From Paracentrotus lividus (lineage: Eukaryota > Echinodermata > Echinoidea > Camarodonta > Echinidae): a DNA stretch of 64,000 nucleotides. Location of the stretch: assembly GCA_940671915.1 (NCBI GenBank), contig CALNVZ010003426.1, positions 3,724,639 to 3,788,638 on the forward strand, read 5' to 3'. The position numbers were made by a program, and so were the translations under genes. Positions 36,440-50,274 of this stretch are shown piece by piece. How positions within the stretch are numbered: the stretch's first letter is position 1; each line of letters opens with the position of its first letter. Under the pieces are notes generated by a model. That model was given only the letters and a program-made list of their open reading frames with translations, did no database searches and was not told the DNA's origin.

Positions 36440-36667
36440 CACTGTAAAAAATTACTGTAGTGTTTTACAGTAAATTACTGGCAACTCTGCTGCATGGTCA
36501 TTTAATGTAATTTTCTCTTTAAGTATTACTTTCAACATTAATTAACAGTAAATTACTGTAAATGCCCACAAGATACAGGAAACTACCGTCAAATATGCTG
36601 TTATTTACTGTGCAGCAGAGTTGCCAGTAATTTACTGTAAAAAGCTACAACAATTTTTTTTACAGTG
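36440..36667. mobile_element. MITE with CACTGTAAAA ends, 228 bp
   Basis: The left CACTGTAAAAAATTACTG and TAAATTACTGGCAACTCTGC, TGCA are mirrored by TGCAGCAGAGTTGCCAGTAA, TTTACTGTAAAA and TTTTTTTACAGTG. Terminal and inner arms both pair. Confidence 0.82.
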
Positions 36668-37993
36668 CAATTAAAGGATGTATCTCATGTCGCTGCGACT
36701 TGCTCAGTTGCTTTCGACTCAGTGCAGTGCCTGTCCTAAAAATAAACATAGGCCTATCAGTTTTCCCCGCAACTCAGGAGACGTCGCGTCGCGCGCCGAG
36801 TTGTCGCGGCGACAACGTCTCCACAACAGAAACTATTCTCAGAGCCGTTGGGATACCAGCTTTACAATATTTTTTTATTTTTAACCTTAATTTAGCGGTA
36901 CCCTAACCGCTAGACCACTTGAATGATATCACGGTTCGAGGAAACCCCTCAAACAAGCAATGACTCATCAGAGATCAAGAGGGGTGATAGAGGGGTAAGT
37001 TATAACACCCCACTTATCCGTCGAGACGAACAACTCCGTAATCCATACACCATTTTAAACAGAAATTGAATGCAAATATTAGGGAAGGGGAAAGAGAGAA
37101 GCCCCTAATGGTCGTCCGAGGCCAATTTCCATTACGCACGCGACGGGTGAGCTTTGTCTTAATTATTAAAAAAAAACTATTATCGGGATAAGATCGAAGA
37201 TTTACGATTGAGAAAATCATCTTAAACTCTTAAACGAGGTGTTTTCCTTCATTCGTATGGTTTCAAGAAGCTATGCCTGGAATTTCCTTCTCATTTATTC
37301 TTCATTCGGACGAGTAGAACATACACATTGAATTCCTCTTTTTTTTCAGTGGCGGGTCGGGGGTGCAACAGGCGCATACCCATATATTTTTTTTCTTCAA
37401 AACCACGCATTATTTTAATAAACACAATATAGGTTATGGGATAGGTTATGTAACTCCATAATAATCAATAAACAAATTTGTACATTTGAAGAGAAACCAT
37501 AACTGATCTCTTGCTACCAACAATAATTCTGATTGGTCTCCTTGCTTTATAATTTCCACATTCCAATAAACGAAGTTGATCTAAAAAATCAAGTATTGTA
37601 TTGTATTGTACTTATTTATTACCAATATTGCAAAAAATATACATAACATAATTCAATATAAATATGCATTTGGTAAATGGAGCCAACAAAATAATAGCTA
37701 AAGCTAGTCTAGGTTGGAGTGAACATTAAATTCCTTGATTTTTCCTATAATACCTTTTCATGCAAAATCAATCTTTCACCACACGTCATGCTGAAGGAGG
37801 CAATGATCCCTGTCGTCTTGAAAGATACACATTTTAATATCAAATTATTCTCTCAGACTTTTTTCAATTCGTTTTTGTTTTGTTTTGTTTTTGTTACATG
37901 GATCCTCCTATGAGTTTATGACTGTGATGTCAATTTTCAGTTTTTGAATTACTGTTTTCTTTTTTTTCAATGCGATTTTCGTTTTCATTGCAG

Positions 37994-38048
<55 letters not shown>

Positions 38049-38752
38049 TTTTCAGAAAAGAAGAAGAAGATATGACTCATCTTTCCAAGTAGCATCATGG
38101 CCAGGGTGCAAAAAAAAAAAAAAAAATGATTGTTATAGCGGCGGGGGTATTCTGTGGAATGCATCTACTCGAAGAAATCTTCCGATTGAATCGAGTTAGT
38201 ACAGTAAATCCGCACGCGCAATAGGATAGCCAGTTATCGTAGGTCTTCGTATTCAAGAGGGCGTCCGCCCCCTCCACGCGCTAGCTTAAATATTCTTTTG
38301 AATCATACACCTCCAAAGAAAATTAGTATAAATTTAAGAAAGACTTCCATTTATTTCTTTTTTGCGTGGAATCCCAAAATTTATCGATGAGTCATTGATT
38401 CTGAAAGATGGAGATATTAGTTGTAGGGGTAAAGTCCGTTTTCCTTGGTTACATATAATTATACAGTACTGAAATTAATAATATAAAAGTATTTTGTCAA
38501 CAATAATTGTTAATTTAATTAACAATTTAATAATTAATAATTTAATAATTAATAATTTAATAATTAAATGATAATAAATAATATTAATAAAGAATATTAA
38601 TAAAGAATAATAATAATTAAATTATTAATAATTATTAATAATTTAATAACAATTTAATAATTAATAATCAATTATCAATTTTACAACACATTTCGGCACG
38701 CTCTTTCCATCTATTTATCAATCAGTCTTTATTACATCTATCTATCTATCTA

Positions 38753-38790
<38 letters not shown>

Positions 38791-41700
38791 TTTTCATCCT
38801 TTCTTTGTTAATAACGTCGTCGGCACAGGTAAAAGCCTCTTCGATTCACTTTCAAGTTTAGCACAATTACAGGTTCTGGACATGATCCTATCCAGGACTT
38901 AGTCCTAATTAAAATCAATAAAACACCAGATATTCATTCATGCCTGTATACGATTACAGACGCTCGATATAAACCTTTTTTTTTTTTTTACAAGATAAGC
39001 ATCAAACGGCCGCCGAAAATCTCCGACGTTTCATTCATTTGAACAGAAGATCATGTCTGAAAAAACTGACAAAATCTTTGTATTGTGGTTTTTACACAAA
39101 ATAAGCTTTCTATTTTACATCTTTTAAGATGCATACTAAAAGTACACTAAAAGGGGCTAAGTTCATCATCATTACCAGGATTAGCAGCCAGATTTACAAA
39201 GTCTTACTGGAATTTTAAGACGAGATTTTTCTTTTTTATGTTGGGCACACGCTACCATAATTTGTATGGAACCCCCGTTGTTTCCGTGTCTGAAAATTTA
39301 AGCTATCTTTCTTTTAAGAGATTTTCTTTTGGTTTCTTTTATGTTCAGCATTAATTATCATTATATGCACGAGCCCGCTGATCCTGTCGTAAAACTAAAA
39401 GGTATTAGAAGATTCCCTTTTTTAAGACTAAAGATTCTTCAGCGTAAGCCCCCACGCGTTTTTTGTTTTGTTTTTGTTTTGTTTTGTTTTGTTTTTGTTT
39501 TTTTGGCCCGTGGGGGCAACCGTAAGATTATAGACGTGATAGAAAATGATCACTATCTTGGAGACAATTGGGAGAACGGTGTTTGATTTTTTTTTGTTTT
39601 GTTTTTACTTTTTTAGAAGATGGAGGTGTGTTTGTATAGGCCTAGTAGTTTTGGAAAAAGGGGTAAAAATTGTCCACTGTTTTTGAAAACGCCCCAAAAA
39701 TAATGCCCTTTCCTTCGTCAATGCATCTCGTTTAAGACTGGAGCATGGTACACATTAAAAAAAAAACTATTCTGCACAAAATTCCCTTTTCACGATTTAA
39801 ATGTTTATTTCCTTCACATCATTAGCCTATCATCTGTCAACCACTATAGATTGCGCATCTAAATTTTGAAGGCTCCCATAAAGTACTTCAAAACGTTAAT
39901 TGTCAGCTAAGTGGAATTTAAATAAACACCTAGGGTGCAATAATAATAGAGTGACAGTTTTATTTTGAGAATGCGGGTCTCCGTCCTTTTGGAGAAAAAA
40001 AAACAACAGCAACTTTGAAATCAAAGTATCAGAATCGATGTCATTCAATATTAACTTTACAAAAGTGATGGCGGATTATCCACGTTTCCATGACAGGTTT
40101 ATATTTAAATCTCATCGCTTTCACTTGACGCGACCGGGTGGGTTAATTTATAAATTTACCTGTTCAGATTATACATGGTGTTGCATTATCTAAGATTAAG
40201 CAGCACATTATGTCGAGTGATATAATTTGAATATAAGAAGAGAATGTTAGGGGTATCCTTGTAGAGACGGGGGAATAGTTTTGCGATGCGTCATTTCATT
40301 ACTGCATTCTGGGTACATTGAAAGATCTTATGCAAATGTAATAATGTTAATCGAGATGGAAATAGAACAGAGTAAAAAAAAAAAGAAGCAGAAAGGAGGA
40401 GAGGGGAGGGTGTAAAAAGTAAAAACGAAGACATTAGCCAGCAAAAGTACGACATTTGATAGAGAGGGGAGAGAAGAGAGAGAGGGGCGGGGGGGGGGGC
40501 TGGGGGTTAAAGAAATAGATAAAAGGGTACGAATGGTGCTTTGTTTATTTACACATTATCTTAGAATAAAAAGGAAGACTGACCATACATTCATGCAAAT
40601 TATCATCATGATCATACTACAAATAATTATGAACCAAGATACGACATTTATGGACATATGCAAATATACTTCGTTAGGTTTTTTTTTTTTATTTATCAGC
40701 ACATGAGCTCTCCTCCCCATCTCCTCAAAACTCTAGTTTGGACAATGTCGATGGATCTCTCCTTCTTTTCAGTATATTCGATCTAGCTTTAACAACTGAA
40801 CAAAAAAAAAGCCCTAAAAACAATAACCATCTTAATCCCCCATCATCATTTTCTGCTCGACGAGATCATGATCGAAATTGATTTTCAAAAGACACCAGTC
40901 CTATGAACGTGGCGGCACATGCCTTTAATCTTGGCTGAACATGCTGAATTTGAAAGTTAGTCCAGTATTTAGTATTGTTCACTTTTATTCAAAACTGATG
41001 AATCCGTAGAATTAGTGTCGATAAAACCTAAATCTCGAAAAACCTGTTGAGCCAGATTTGTTTTGTTTTTAGCTTAACACGGATTTGGATAATGCTGAGT
41101 ACATGATTTTTTAATAGGTGCGGAATAATAGGCCGATACCCCCTCAAATGTGCATAGAAAGTAAAGAAATTGGTATAGATCGAACCCCTAAACCGTTCGG
41201 CACATGCCTTAAAAGCTAGATTAATATTGTAAGCAAATCCCATCTTTAGTATAATTGTCGTGGAGGAATCTCTCTTTCCTCCATGGTATTGTACATTCTA
41301 TTTAACATGTTTAAGACTAATGGATCCCCTGATTTGTTCAGATTAACGGTTAATCTCGAAAAACTATACCCGTTCAGATTTTTTTCCGTTTTCAATGTAT
41401 ATGGATTTTTATAAAGAGATCGATAATTGTGAATTAGCATGTTCATTAGTCATACCAATATTCTCCTTAACACCACCATTGCTTGAACAAGGATGGAAGT
41501 TATTTTGTAATCAAATTCTGAAATGGCCATTGCTTATCTTTCCTCCAAAGTTATCAAGAGACTTTGGCAGTAACACATAAAACCCATTTTGATTTTTTTT
41601 TTTCATAAAACCGTCAGAGAATTAAGAATTACCTAGATATTCATAGAATGAAATTCAGGGCTGATTAGATATGCCATATTCATGTCTCCATCGTCCTTCT

Positions 41701-43320
41701 AAAAAAAAACTTCATTTCATTTCATTTCATTTCATTTATTTCAACCATCATCAATATACAAATTACAGTTAAAATTACATTTTTACAAAGAAATACAATG
41801 ATGGTTTGGTGACCCCGGAGAAAGCAGAGCTTATAAAAAGGGGCCAAATTTGGATACGCCTCTACATGGTTTTCGAAACGTCGATAAAATCTGCTAGATG
41901 AGTGAATCTACCGAGATTTTGGAGAGGAAAGTGGGGAAAAGGCTAAACGTAACGGCATACGCTCTCTTTTAATGGTTTCAAAAGCGTAGACAGTTAATCA
42001 TACTAAATTATTTCCACGTGAAAAATTTACTATAGATTGATTTCGGCTGCCAATTAAAATTTATCACAGATCGCACATGCGTAATAAAATGGGCGGATAA
42101 TACATGAATAATAGCATGAATAATGGATAATAAAAGCAATTCATTGGTATTTTTAATAAAACTACAAAAGAAATAGATAATGAAAAACAAGCAAACATTG
42201 ACCTGATCTCAATAAGTTCACTATTTTTCTTTTCTTTTTAAAATATTATTTTTGTTTTCACGGCAAAAATTCCAGAAAATAATTTCCAAACAAAAAGCTG
42301 GCATCAAAAACAAAGCTCCAGTACAGCCAATATATAATTTTAATTTGGCGTTTTAGAAACATTTCGAATGGACAACCCACCGCCCCACAAGGGCCCACAC
42401 TTTTTTTGTATGTTTAATTCAACTTATTTTTTAGATGTATACCTTTAGTACATTAAAAAAAAAATCAATCTCAACAAATGTCAAAAACGCGGCTGACGCC
42501 AACGCTGCTTTTTTTCATTTTGAAGGTCCTTTTAAAGGTGAAATTTATTCGTCGTCATCTTAGTAAATCAGTCATTATAAAAAGGCTTAGAGTGGCCTCA
42601 ATTTGTAACACCCCTCTAATTTGGATTACATGTCAACTCTTCACTTTGTAACATAATGGATTTTAGATTAAAAGAATAAAAGAAAAGGTATACCTCCTTA
42701 CGGTTAACAATGCGGTGTAACGGCGAAAAATATAACAGGCTACAAAGTGTATGGTTCGAGGACAGATTACAAGCTTTCAATAATAATTGAAACTGTTCTT
42801 GAAATGAAAGGGAGAGAGTGAAAGAATAGGTACAGGTTTAAAGACGTTTCGTTCTTTATACCTTAACAAAAGAGTTTACTTAAAACTCTTAAGGAGCGTT
42901 GGGGATTACAAGGGGTGTAAAACACCGCCAAAGGGGTGATAGATACCAGGTACTTACACCAAGGATGAATAGCTACTTAAGTGATTAGTTTTGGCAGATT
43001 TTTTAATGGGCCGTTATAAATATGCGTATCAGAGCTATTAATAGGTATATTATGTATGATTTGTATAAAGACGAATAAAAAGCTAATTGCAAAATTGGTC
43101 ATTGTTGAAAAGATCTTGACATATTTATTTTGGGGTGCTCCACCCATTCAATTCCTCCTAAATGACTGGAGTTACATCTATCAAATCATAGCTCTAAAAC
43201 GATCTATCTTTAACGTCATTCCACCCTAAACCAATAACCTCCAAAAGACTTAATTTACATCTAATTATTTTAATAAAGATCATGAATATAAAAACATCTA
43301 CCTTCACTTTCTCATTACCC
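36668..43320. other. Intergenic, low-complexity and repeat-derived sequence
   Basis: Poly-A of about 50 (37997-38046), AT-only AATTAATAATTT runs (38505-38670), (ATCT)n/(CT)n at 38740-38787, (TTTTG)n near 39463-39500 and (GA)n near 40380-40500. I recognise no coding sequence. Confidence 0.55.
41709..41850 (-). repeat. Probable LINE 3' tail with (AAATG)n
   Basis: (ATTTC)n at 41713-41737 followed by ATTTCAACCATCATCAATAT and TACAATGATGGTTTGGTGAC. Read on the minus strand this ends in a pentamer tail, as in CR1-like LINE 3' ends. Assignment is by structure only. Confidence 0.4.
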
Positions 43321-43324
43321 TTGA

Positions 43325-43416
43325 TATCATTCTCTCTCTGTCCGTCTGTCTGTCTGTCTCTCTCTCTCTCTCTGTGTCTGTCTCTCTGTCTGTCAGTCTT
43401 TCTCTCTCTCTCTCTA

Positions 43417-43451
<35 letters not shown>

Positions 43452-43596
43452 GCCTCTCTCTCTCTATCTGTCTGTCTGTCTCTCTCTCTGTCAGTCTCTC
43501 TCTCTCTCTCTCTATCTCTATCTGTCTCTCTCTCTCTCTATCTGTCTCTCTCTCTCTGTCTGTCTGTCTCTCTATCTCTCTCTCTGTGTCTGTCAG

Positions 43597-43633
<37 letters not shown>

Positions 43634-43646
43634 CTCTATCTGTCTC

Positions 43647-43679
<33 letters not shown>

Positions 43680-43800
43680 CTATCTGTCTCTCTCTCTGTG
43701 TGTCTGTCTGTCTGCCTCTCTATTTCTCTCTGTCTGTCTGTCTGCCACTCTCTCTCTGTCTGTCTGTGTCTCTCTGTCTCTCTCTCCCTCTCCCCTTTCA
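43325..43800. repeat. (CT)n/(CTGT)n compound microsatellite, about 475 bp
   Basis: Long interrupted TCTCTC, CTGT and CTATCTGT runs. The Ser/Leu/Cys-rich frames on the plus strand and Arg/Glu-rich ones on the minus strand are artefacts of the repeat. Confidence 0.97.
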
Positions 43801-46800
43801 CCCACACCCTCTCCTACATTTTTTTCGCAACATAAAAAACTCTCTCGCTCCCCCCCCCTCTCTCTCTCTCCCACCATCCCCAAATTCGAGTTCTATTGTC
43901 ATGTGATTTTGTTTATATTCAATACGATTTCAATTACGATATTGATTAAAACATAATTTGAATCAACATGTCGAATGTATCTTCAAACTAATCAAATCGA
44001 TGTTGATAAGAACTCATTGAGTAATGATATCAAAAATCTGATGACACATCGCAAAAGAATTCCCCCATACTCGGCCAGGATACCCCTTCCTCCAAGAGAC
44101 ATCGCGCGAGCTATTGTTCCGTTGTCAGATTATACAACAATATTACAAAGCCTAAATCTGTTGATCTGATTTCATAATAAATCCACCCGTCAAAAACTAC
44201 ATCAGATTTTCGGATAAACCTGCCATCCAAAGCAGATTAAACTCACTTACTACGTCCAAATAGTCATATAATTCCAGATTTTACTCCAATACCAAATAAA
44301 AACTTTAACCTCTTTCCACCAGCTAGAATGACACAAATCTTTTCCATAAGAAAACTTTGCGAATTATCAATAGAGACTCGCATACTTGACGGGTATATTT
44401 CCCTAAACACTCGAAATATTTTCACAAAAAGGAGATTTGAGCTTCGAGTTCGTAAAGTAATAATAAATAACCCCTTCCCCGTCATTAGCTCGTAAGCGCG
44501 TGGGGGAAATACTTTGTTCTCTTTTATTTATTTATTTATTTTTCAGATGGTTCGACCGTGTTTAAAAGAAGTTTGTTTAATTGTTACTTAAGCATGTTAA
44601 GAAGCAGCATGCGACCAGGAAAGAAGAAGGGGGAACTCTGCAGAAGAAAGGAGGGGGAAATCACAATTCAACATGGATACATTCTTGGAAACCATACGAA
44701 TGGTCAACACTGATTCGAGGGGAATGCGTTAATCGCGGTAATCAGTTTTCAAGAAAACGAAAAGTTAGGGGTGTTAGGATGAGACATATTTTCGTTTCCC
44801 TCTATTTGATCAAAATTGCATATTTTATCTGCGTACTTTTACTTAGTGTAATGTACCTGTATTTCCTTATACAAAGGTCATGATTTGGAATATATGACTG
44901 AACTTTTAAGATAACTTGATTTAGTTTGTGTTATAAATAGACAGAGAGAGAGGGAGAGAGCGAGAGAGGGAGAGAGAGAGGAGGGGGGGGGGGGTCATTT
45001 AACTAAAGTATATGTCTTTTATCAAAAGAAAATAAAATAGGTAAAATAAAGAAGTAAAGTAAAACGTATTTTCTTATTCCCATCAGTGGCCCCGCCCCTC
45101 ATCCCAAATGATAAATGGCGCATACTAGTATAATATCAATATTTAACAAGTAAAATGCTGTACCTATTTTGGGTTATAACGGTTCGGTGTTTGAGACGAA
45201 TAAAACCCTATCACAGCTGCGCTACATATACCATGTATGATAAGACAAAATTAATAAGTCAATTTATATTAGTAATGAGTTTTATATTCATATTATACAG
45301 ACATTGATTTTCATACTTTACCTACCAGTACCTAATACAATTGTATAATTATCAATAATAATTTATTAAAAACATACTGTTTTCCTTTCATCGAAATTGG
45401 AAGTGATTATTAATCTATCTATTTTAATTTACGAAAACGCCAAAAACAAATTGCTAGGCATAAACGCCTAACTTTTGGGCTGGAAAGCATAAACTAGTAT
45501 TCGCTATTTGCAGTATCTTGCCAAAAGATGGCGACATTTCTGCTAAGAGAACAGGGTTGTTTGTTTGTTTGTTGTTGTTGTTTTTTTGAGGGGGGGGGTG
45601 ATGTCATTGAAAATCTCTAAACTATGCTACATGTTCTAATAATTTCGGCCATCACTGTATCTATTTCAAACTTTGCACAAAAAAAATTAAAAAATTAATA
45701 ATAAATAATGTTTTTTTATGAATAAACAATTTTAAAGACATGTAATTCTAAGGTTGACCTTTGTTGCTGTAATTCCTTAACCGTTGCAATTTAAACCCCT
45801 CTCCCCACTACAAAACAAAAGCAAAAACCAAACCAAACCCAAAAGAACAACAAACAAGATTAACCAAGAACAATTAAATAAAGATAAAGCTTTGAATTGG
45901 GTTTATCAGCATACAAGAAGTAAATGCTGAGGATAATTCTTCGATTTGCAATATATAGAACAATACAAATAACACAGATTGTGAATAAATGCATTGTATT
46001 GTTTTCAATTTAAGGTATTGGAAGGGGGTTCATTGTACATCTCAATAATAAAGCAATGGGACTAAAGAAAATAGGTGTTGTCTCAAACATGCTTCAATGC
46101 ATCGGAATGGGGAAATGTGTGATCTGCTAGAAAGTTGATTTAACTGAAATTGTAGAAGAACAGAAAGGATGAGGAAACAGACAGAGAAGGTAGAATATGA
46201 TAAAACAATCTTGACAGGGAGAGAAGAGACTATGGAATGAAACGGTGGAGTTCTAGTTGAGAGAAAGAGAGAGGAGAGAGTATAAAATCATACAACCATT
46301 TGGAAAGACAACAAATCACCACGCCAATCAGAGGAAGAAAGAGAGAGAGAGAGAAATAGGAGATATAAACTAGATTCCCAAAACAAGAGATGTTACTCTA
46401 TAGTCCAACCCCCTTCTTTTATAATGGGTTGCTTGGAACCAAGCCAATCACTGTGTTAGAATGAAGTCGTTTCGATGCTCGTTATTATGGGAAAAGATTC
46501 TACATTCTTACGTATCTTAATTGCTTAAACCTTTGTACAACATGAATAAGGAAAAACCCAAAGACATTTTATACTATTCATGATGCAGATTACACCTCTG
46601 CATTTTAATGTCCTTACAAACAAAAATAAATGTAGTTCAATATATACATGTATAGACAATGTTTTTACATCAGATTCTTGAGAGTCGTACATGTTTTGAC
46701 TCGTATCAATTGATGATGTTAATTCTGAAAATGGACAGAAATTTCATAACAAAAGGAGTCCACAAATTTTGATTCCACTTAGGATATGTTTGAAACTTAG

Positions 46801-48080
46801 TTTCCACAATTCAGATACATTTACTTGTACTAATTTATAAGCCATCTAATATGGTATACATGTAGGTACATAGAATGTGTAAGGCACGATAGATTCAATA
46901 GGTAATAACAAAACAAATGTGACTTCATAAGCTGAGCTCTGTGACCCTTCACCTTTGATCAACACGATGCCTCAAGCAATTTTGGTAGCTTTTACAAATT
47001 AATGTACTGTATAAGGGGTTATTTGAAGTGGAAATTTTCGAGATGACTGACTTGCGAAATTCACGAAAATAAAGTAACCGCGAAAATTTCCACTTCAATA
47101 CAAGGCTATTTATGGTAATGAAATCAACACCCAAATCGCGAAAATTTTGCTCCCGCGAATTTCCCCAACTGGTCAAAAATCATGAAACCATCTGTACGCG
47201 GAAATATTGGCTTATACATTATATGCTCAATAATGTAAACATGAATGTTCTAGTTTTTACTGAATTTATTGTAAAAAGTTTTAACGCTTAATAAACCATT
47301 ATTGAATGAAATAAATTGAACTGACTCATAAAAAGGAGTTGTTTTCATTTACAATAATGGACCTCATTCCAGTATCAGTTTGGTAAATAAACAAATATTA
47401 GCTCCAACAGTGGCCTGGGGTCAATGGCCACCTGAAATAAAGCCAAAACACCATTCAACCAAGCAGATTACATTCTTTAGAGGCTAACAGGAGGTGCAGG
47501 CCACTTGAAGAAAACTGTTCAGTGAAAACCTTATATGTATACTTTTCTTATTCATGATGTTATACACTGATAGCCCCATGCTATCAAAGTGCAGATGGAT
47601 AAAAGAAAAATTTTACGTATTTTAGTCATGTAAATAATTTTCACTATAACAACATATGAATTGTCATTCAATCATAATCTTTGCAAATCATAATGAATAG
47701 TACTGCACTATGTAGAAACATAAAATATAACAATATCCTTGATTCATAGAGCATGTAATACATAGACGTCATCTCTAAGTGATTTACAGATACATGTACA
47801 GCTGTATATCATTACCCAGGTCATGAGATTCTAGCTTGCTTGCACACAATGTGTGCACATACTCCACTCCCTAGGGAGCATTCAAGCCAGGCACCATGAG
47901 CTGATCAAACCACAATGATTCTTGCATCCTACAGGGTGTATGCTTTGTAAAATTGTTCATGTTAGAAATGTACTTGTTGTTTCATACAATGTATCATGTA
48001 TTTCCTAATATTTTTGTCAATTATCTACACTATATTATTCTTCACTATTGTAAAACAGATACATGTAGAGATACTTTAGT
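43801..48080. other. Intergenic toward POLD1 3' end, no gene recognised
   Basis: (GA)n with a G-run at 44940-44995, (TTTG)n/(TTG)n at 45558-45583, (GA)n at 46336-46353. At 47027-47200 a repeat with TGGAAATTTTCG and CGCGAAAATTTCCAC forms a short fold-back. No coding sequence recognised. Confidence 0.55.
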
Positions 48081-48086
48081 TTTATT
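48081..48086 (-). terminator. Candidate polyadenylation signal (POLD1)
   Basis: TTTATT on the plus strand is AATAAA on the minus strand, about 650 nt after the POLD1 stop. It is the first canonical hexamer I noticed downstream. Position only; no transcript support. Confidence 0.3.
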
Positions 48087-48733
48087 GTGTGCAATATAAC
48101 TTGATCATTATTATTACTTTATCGCCATCAATTATTTTTCCCCCCTGGAATACCCAGTATACAGTGTATGATATGCTGTAAAAGGAAATGTCAAAATCTA
48201 CTAGTAAACCAAAGACCAGTTTTCTATTACATTCACATTTCATCCATTTTTAACAAAATTTTTAACAAAATTTGATCCAGCAACTCAACAGGCTGAAAGA
48301 TAATTGCACTACATAGCAACAACTGTAGTATGACCAGAAATTATTGCGTGCATGATACTTTCGCGAATTTTGTGAGGCGGCAAGATTCATGAAAGTAGAA
48401 TGCATGTGAAAATGAATCTGCACAATGCATTGACTGTGAGAAACTGTTACACTGTACAAGTAAGTTGACTCATAGTCATATAATTTACGAAAGTTGCATT
48501 TCCCGAAAAAGGTCATCGGCTCCATTTTGCACAAATTTCATGTCGCAAATGTTTCCAGTTTTACAGTATGCAGATTCCATCCATAGAGATTATACATAAC
48601 AGATGTATTGATCATATAGTTGAAGGGATTTGGGGCATAAACTAGCAAAATAAATAATGTTTGTTTGCTTATCTTTTGCTTATCTGATACTATAATACCC
48701 TGATCCATGGTGGTCATCGATGGTGGTCGTCGA

Positions 48734-48830
48734 TCACCAGCATGGGTTTCCAAACCTCTTGATGATGGCATCCTGATCTGCAAGGTCCTTCTGTACCTTC
48801 TTACGCATGTAGAAGATAGGACAGTCACGA
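48734..48830 (-). CDS. POLD1: POLD1 last coding exon P: end of CysB, stop
   Basis: 97 nt, acceptor TTTTACAG. It completes the split serine and reads [20 protein letters not shown], then [11 protein letters not shown] and TGA (48734-48736). The fourth CysB cysteine and the conserved PIFYMRKKV are present. The terminal residues differ from vertebrates but end in Trp likewise. Confidence 0.95.
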
Positions 48831-49691
48831 CTGTAAAAGAGAAAAGGATACTCAACTGAGCACTCAATGCATATGACATTACAGTCTACTTTCGTTATAA
48901 TGAGATGCTCGCGACAAAGCGAAATACTTTATACACCAACATTTTTGCATAGAGCTTTCTTCGCGATTTTGGACTAGTTGGAATAACTCATAAGTGCATA
49001 ATTTTGTGATTATCATTTGTTTGTTTCTTTCTTTTTGTTTTTTTTGACGTTTTCAGTACTATGAATTTTGAAGTGGAAATTTTTGAGAGGATGGACTTGC
49101 AAATATAAAACCAAGGCAAAAATAGCCAACTATAAAGTACCTCGTTGTAATGAATGTTGTTCTGTCCTGAGTGGAAGAAGTAAAACTAATTTTTCAGGTT
49201 TTCTATGATTTGAAGTAGAGTGGGGACTTGCAAGATACCAAGCCTGTGAGGGTATGCTCTAGGATAAATTTGGCTTGACATGTAATTTGTTACTGTTTGC
49301 TGAGATTTACCAAAGTTGGTCAAAGCGGCTGAAAACTGGCCCTGGCTGATAACACTGTCCTTTACTCTATTTCCTGTAGAAGTCAAATTCCAATCTCGAC
49401 AAGTTGATGTAGAAATTGGATTTAATGTTACATGTACATGTAGCACTTCTAAAATTCTGAATTTGATATGAACATGTTCTGTTTACATATTCCAGAAATT
49501 TGCCGTAGGTTAGCTTTCGGCAGCTGGATCAGCTACAATCAACAGACCAGTGATGATGGAGTTATTGTACATCTGCTAGCAGATGGCACTTTTGCACTTG
49601 GAGGACACAGATGGTTGCAGATCCAGCTACTAAAAGCTGAACTATTTGGGGTAAATTTCTAGATCGTGTAAAGGGAACATTTTCATAAAAA

Positions 49692-49985
49692 ATGTGCTGT
49701 CTTCAAATCAGATAAAACTGTAGAAAGCCAACCCTATGGAATAATTATAACATCAGAAATTAGAAAATGAATAACACAAATATTTGAAACAGCTGAACAA
49801 AATCACTTCTCATGAGAGAAATCATGAGTAATAACATTTTGCTCTGTCATTCAATTTTGGGAATGCACTCATCAAAGATTTCTTTCTCCTCCGACCACAA
49901 CATTTGCTTCAGCTGTTTGAACTCCATGTGTTACTTGCATTCTAATTTCTAATGTTATAATCAATGTTGGCTTCAAATCAGATGA
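49692..49985. mobile_element. Fold-back element flanked by a direct repeat, next to POLD1 exon O
   Basis: Arms of about 48 bp (49751-49798 and 49919-49966) pair: AACATCAGAAATTAGAA and AACAGCTGAA against TTCAGCTGTTTGAA and TTCTAATTTCTAATGTT. CTTCAAATCAGAT occurs directly on both sides (49692 and 49972), as a possible target duplication. The right copy is only about 8 bp past the exon O donor. Confidence 0.6.
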
Positions 49986-49992
49986 AATTTAC

Positions 49993-50090
49993 CTGGTACA
50001 CAAAATGTCTTCATGTAGACTGCCTTGACATCGCTGACACTGAGTCCAGAGACGACCAAACTTCTCTTCTAAAGCTGCCAACTGACTGAT
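49993..50090 (-). CDS. POLD1: POLD1 exon O: first half of CysB
   Basis: 98 nt, phase 0 to phase 2. It reads [20 protein letters not shown], then [12 protein letters not shown]. It carries three of the four CysB cysteines, which bind a [4Fe-4S] cluster in Pol delta. Confidence 0.93.
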
Positions 50091-50274
50091 CTATTATATG
50101 AACAATAATAAATGATAAAGATAAGAAACACTTACATGGCACATCTACATGTATGGGCTCTGGCAAATCAACCTTTTTGGGCCCATTTTTGCAAAAAGAA
50201 ATTTTGTGATATTTAACAAAAATAGAAGATAAAGAAAAGCAAGAATCCTCGACTGCGCGCGGTCGAAATATATG

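Noticed and set aside
39445-39525. CCCCCACGCG / CCGTGGGGGC inverted pair
   Set aside because: Arms are only about 10 bp and imperfect, around a (TTTTG)n run; too weak to call an element.
43282-43956. 224-residue Ser/Leu/Cys-rich plus-strand frame and Arg/Glu/Asp-rich minus frame
   Set aside because: Both run through a (CT)n/(CTGT)n microsatellite.
44581-44883. 100-residue frame with a C-terminal hydrophobic segment
   Set aside because: Single open frame with no recognisable domain and no splice partners; length is within chance for AT-rich DNA.
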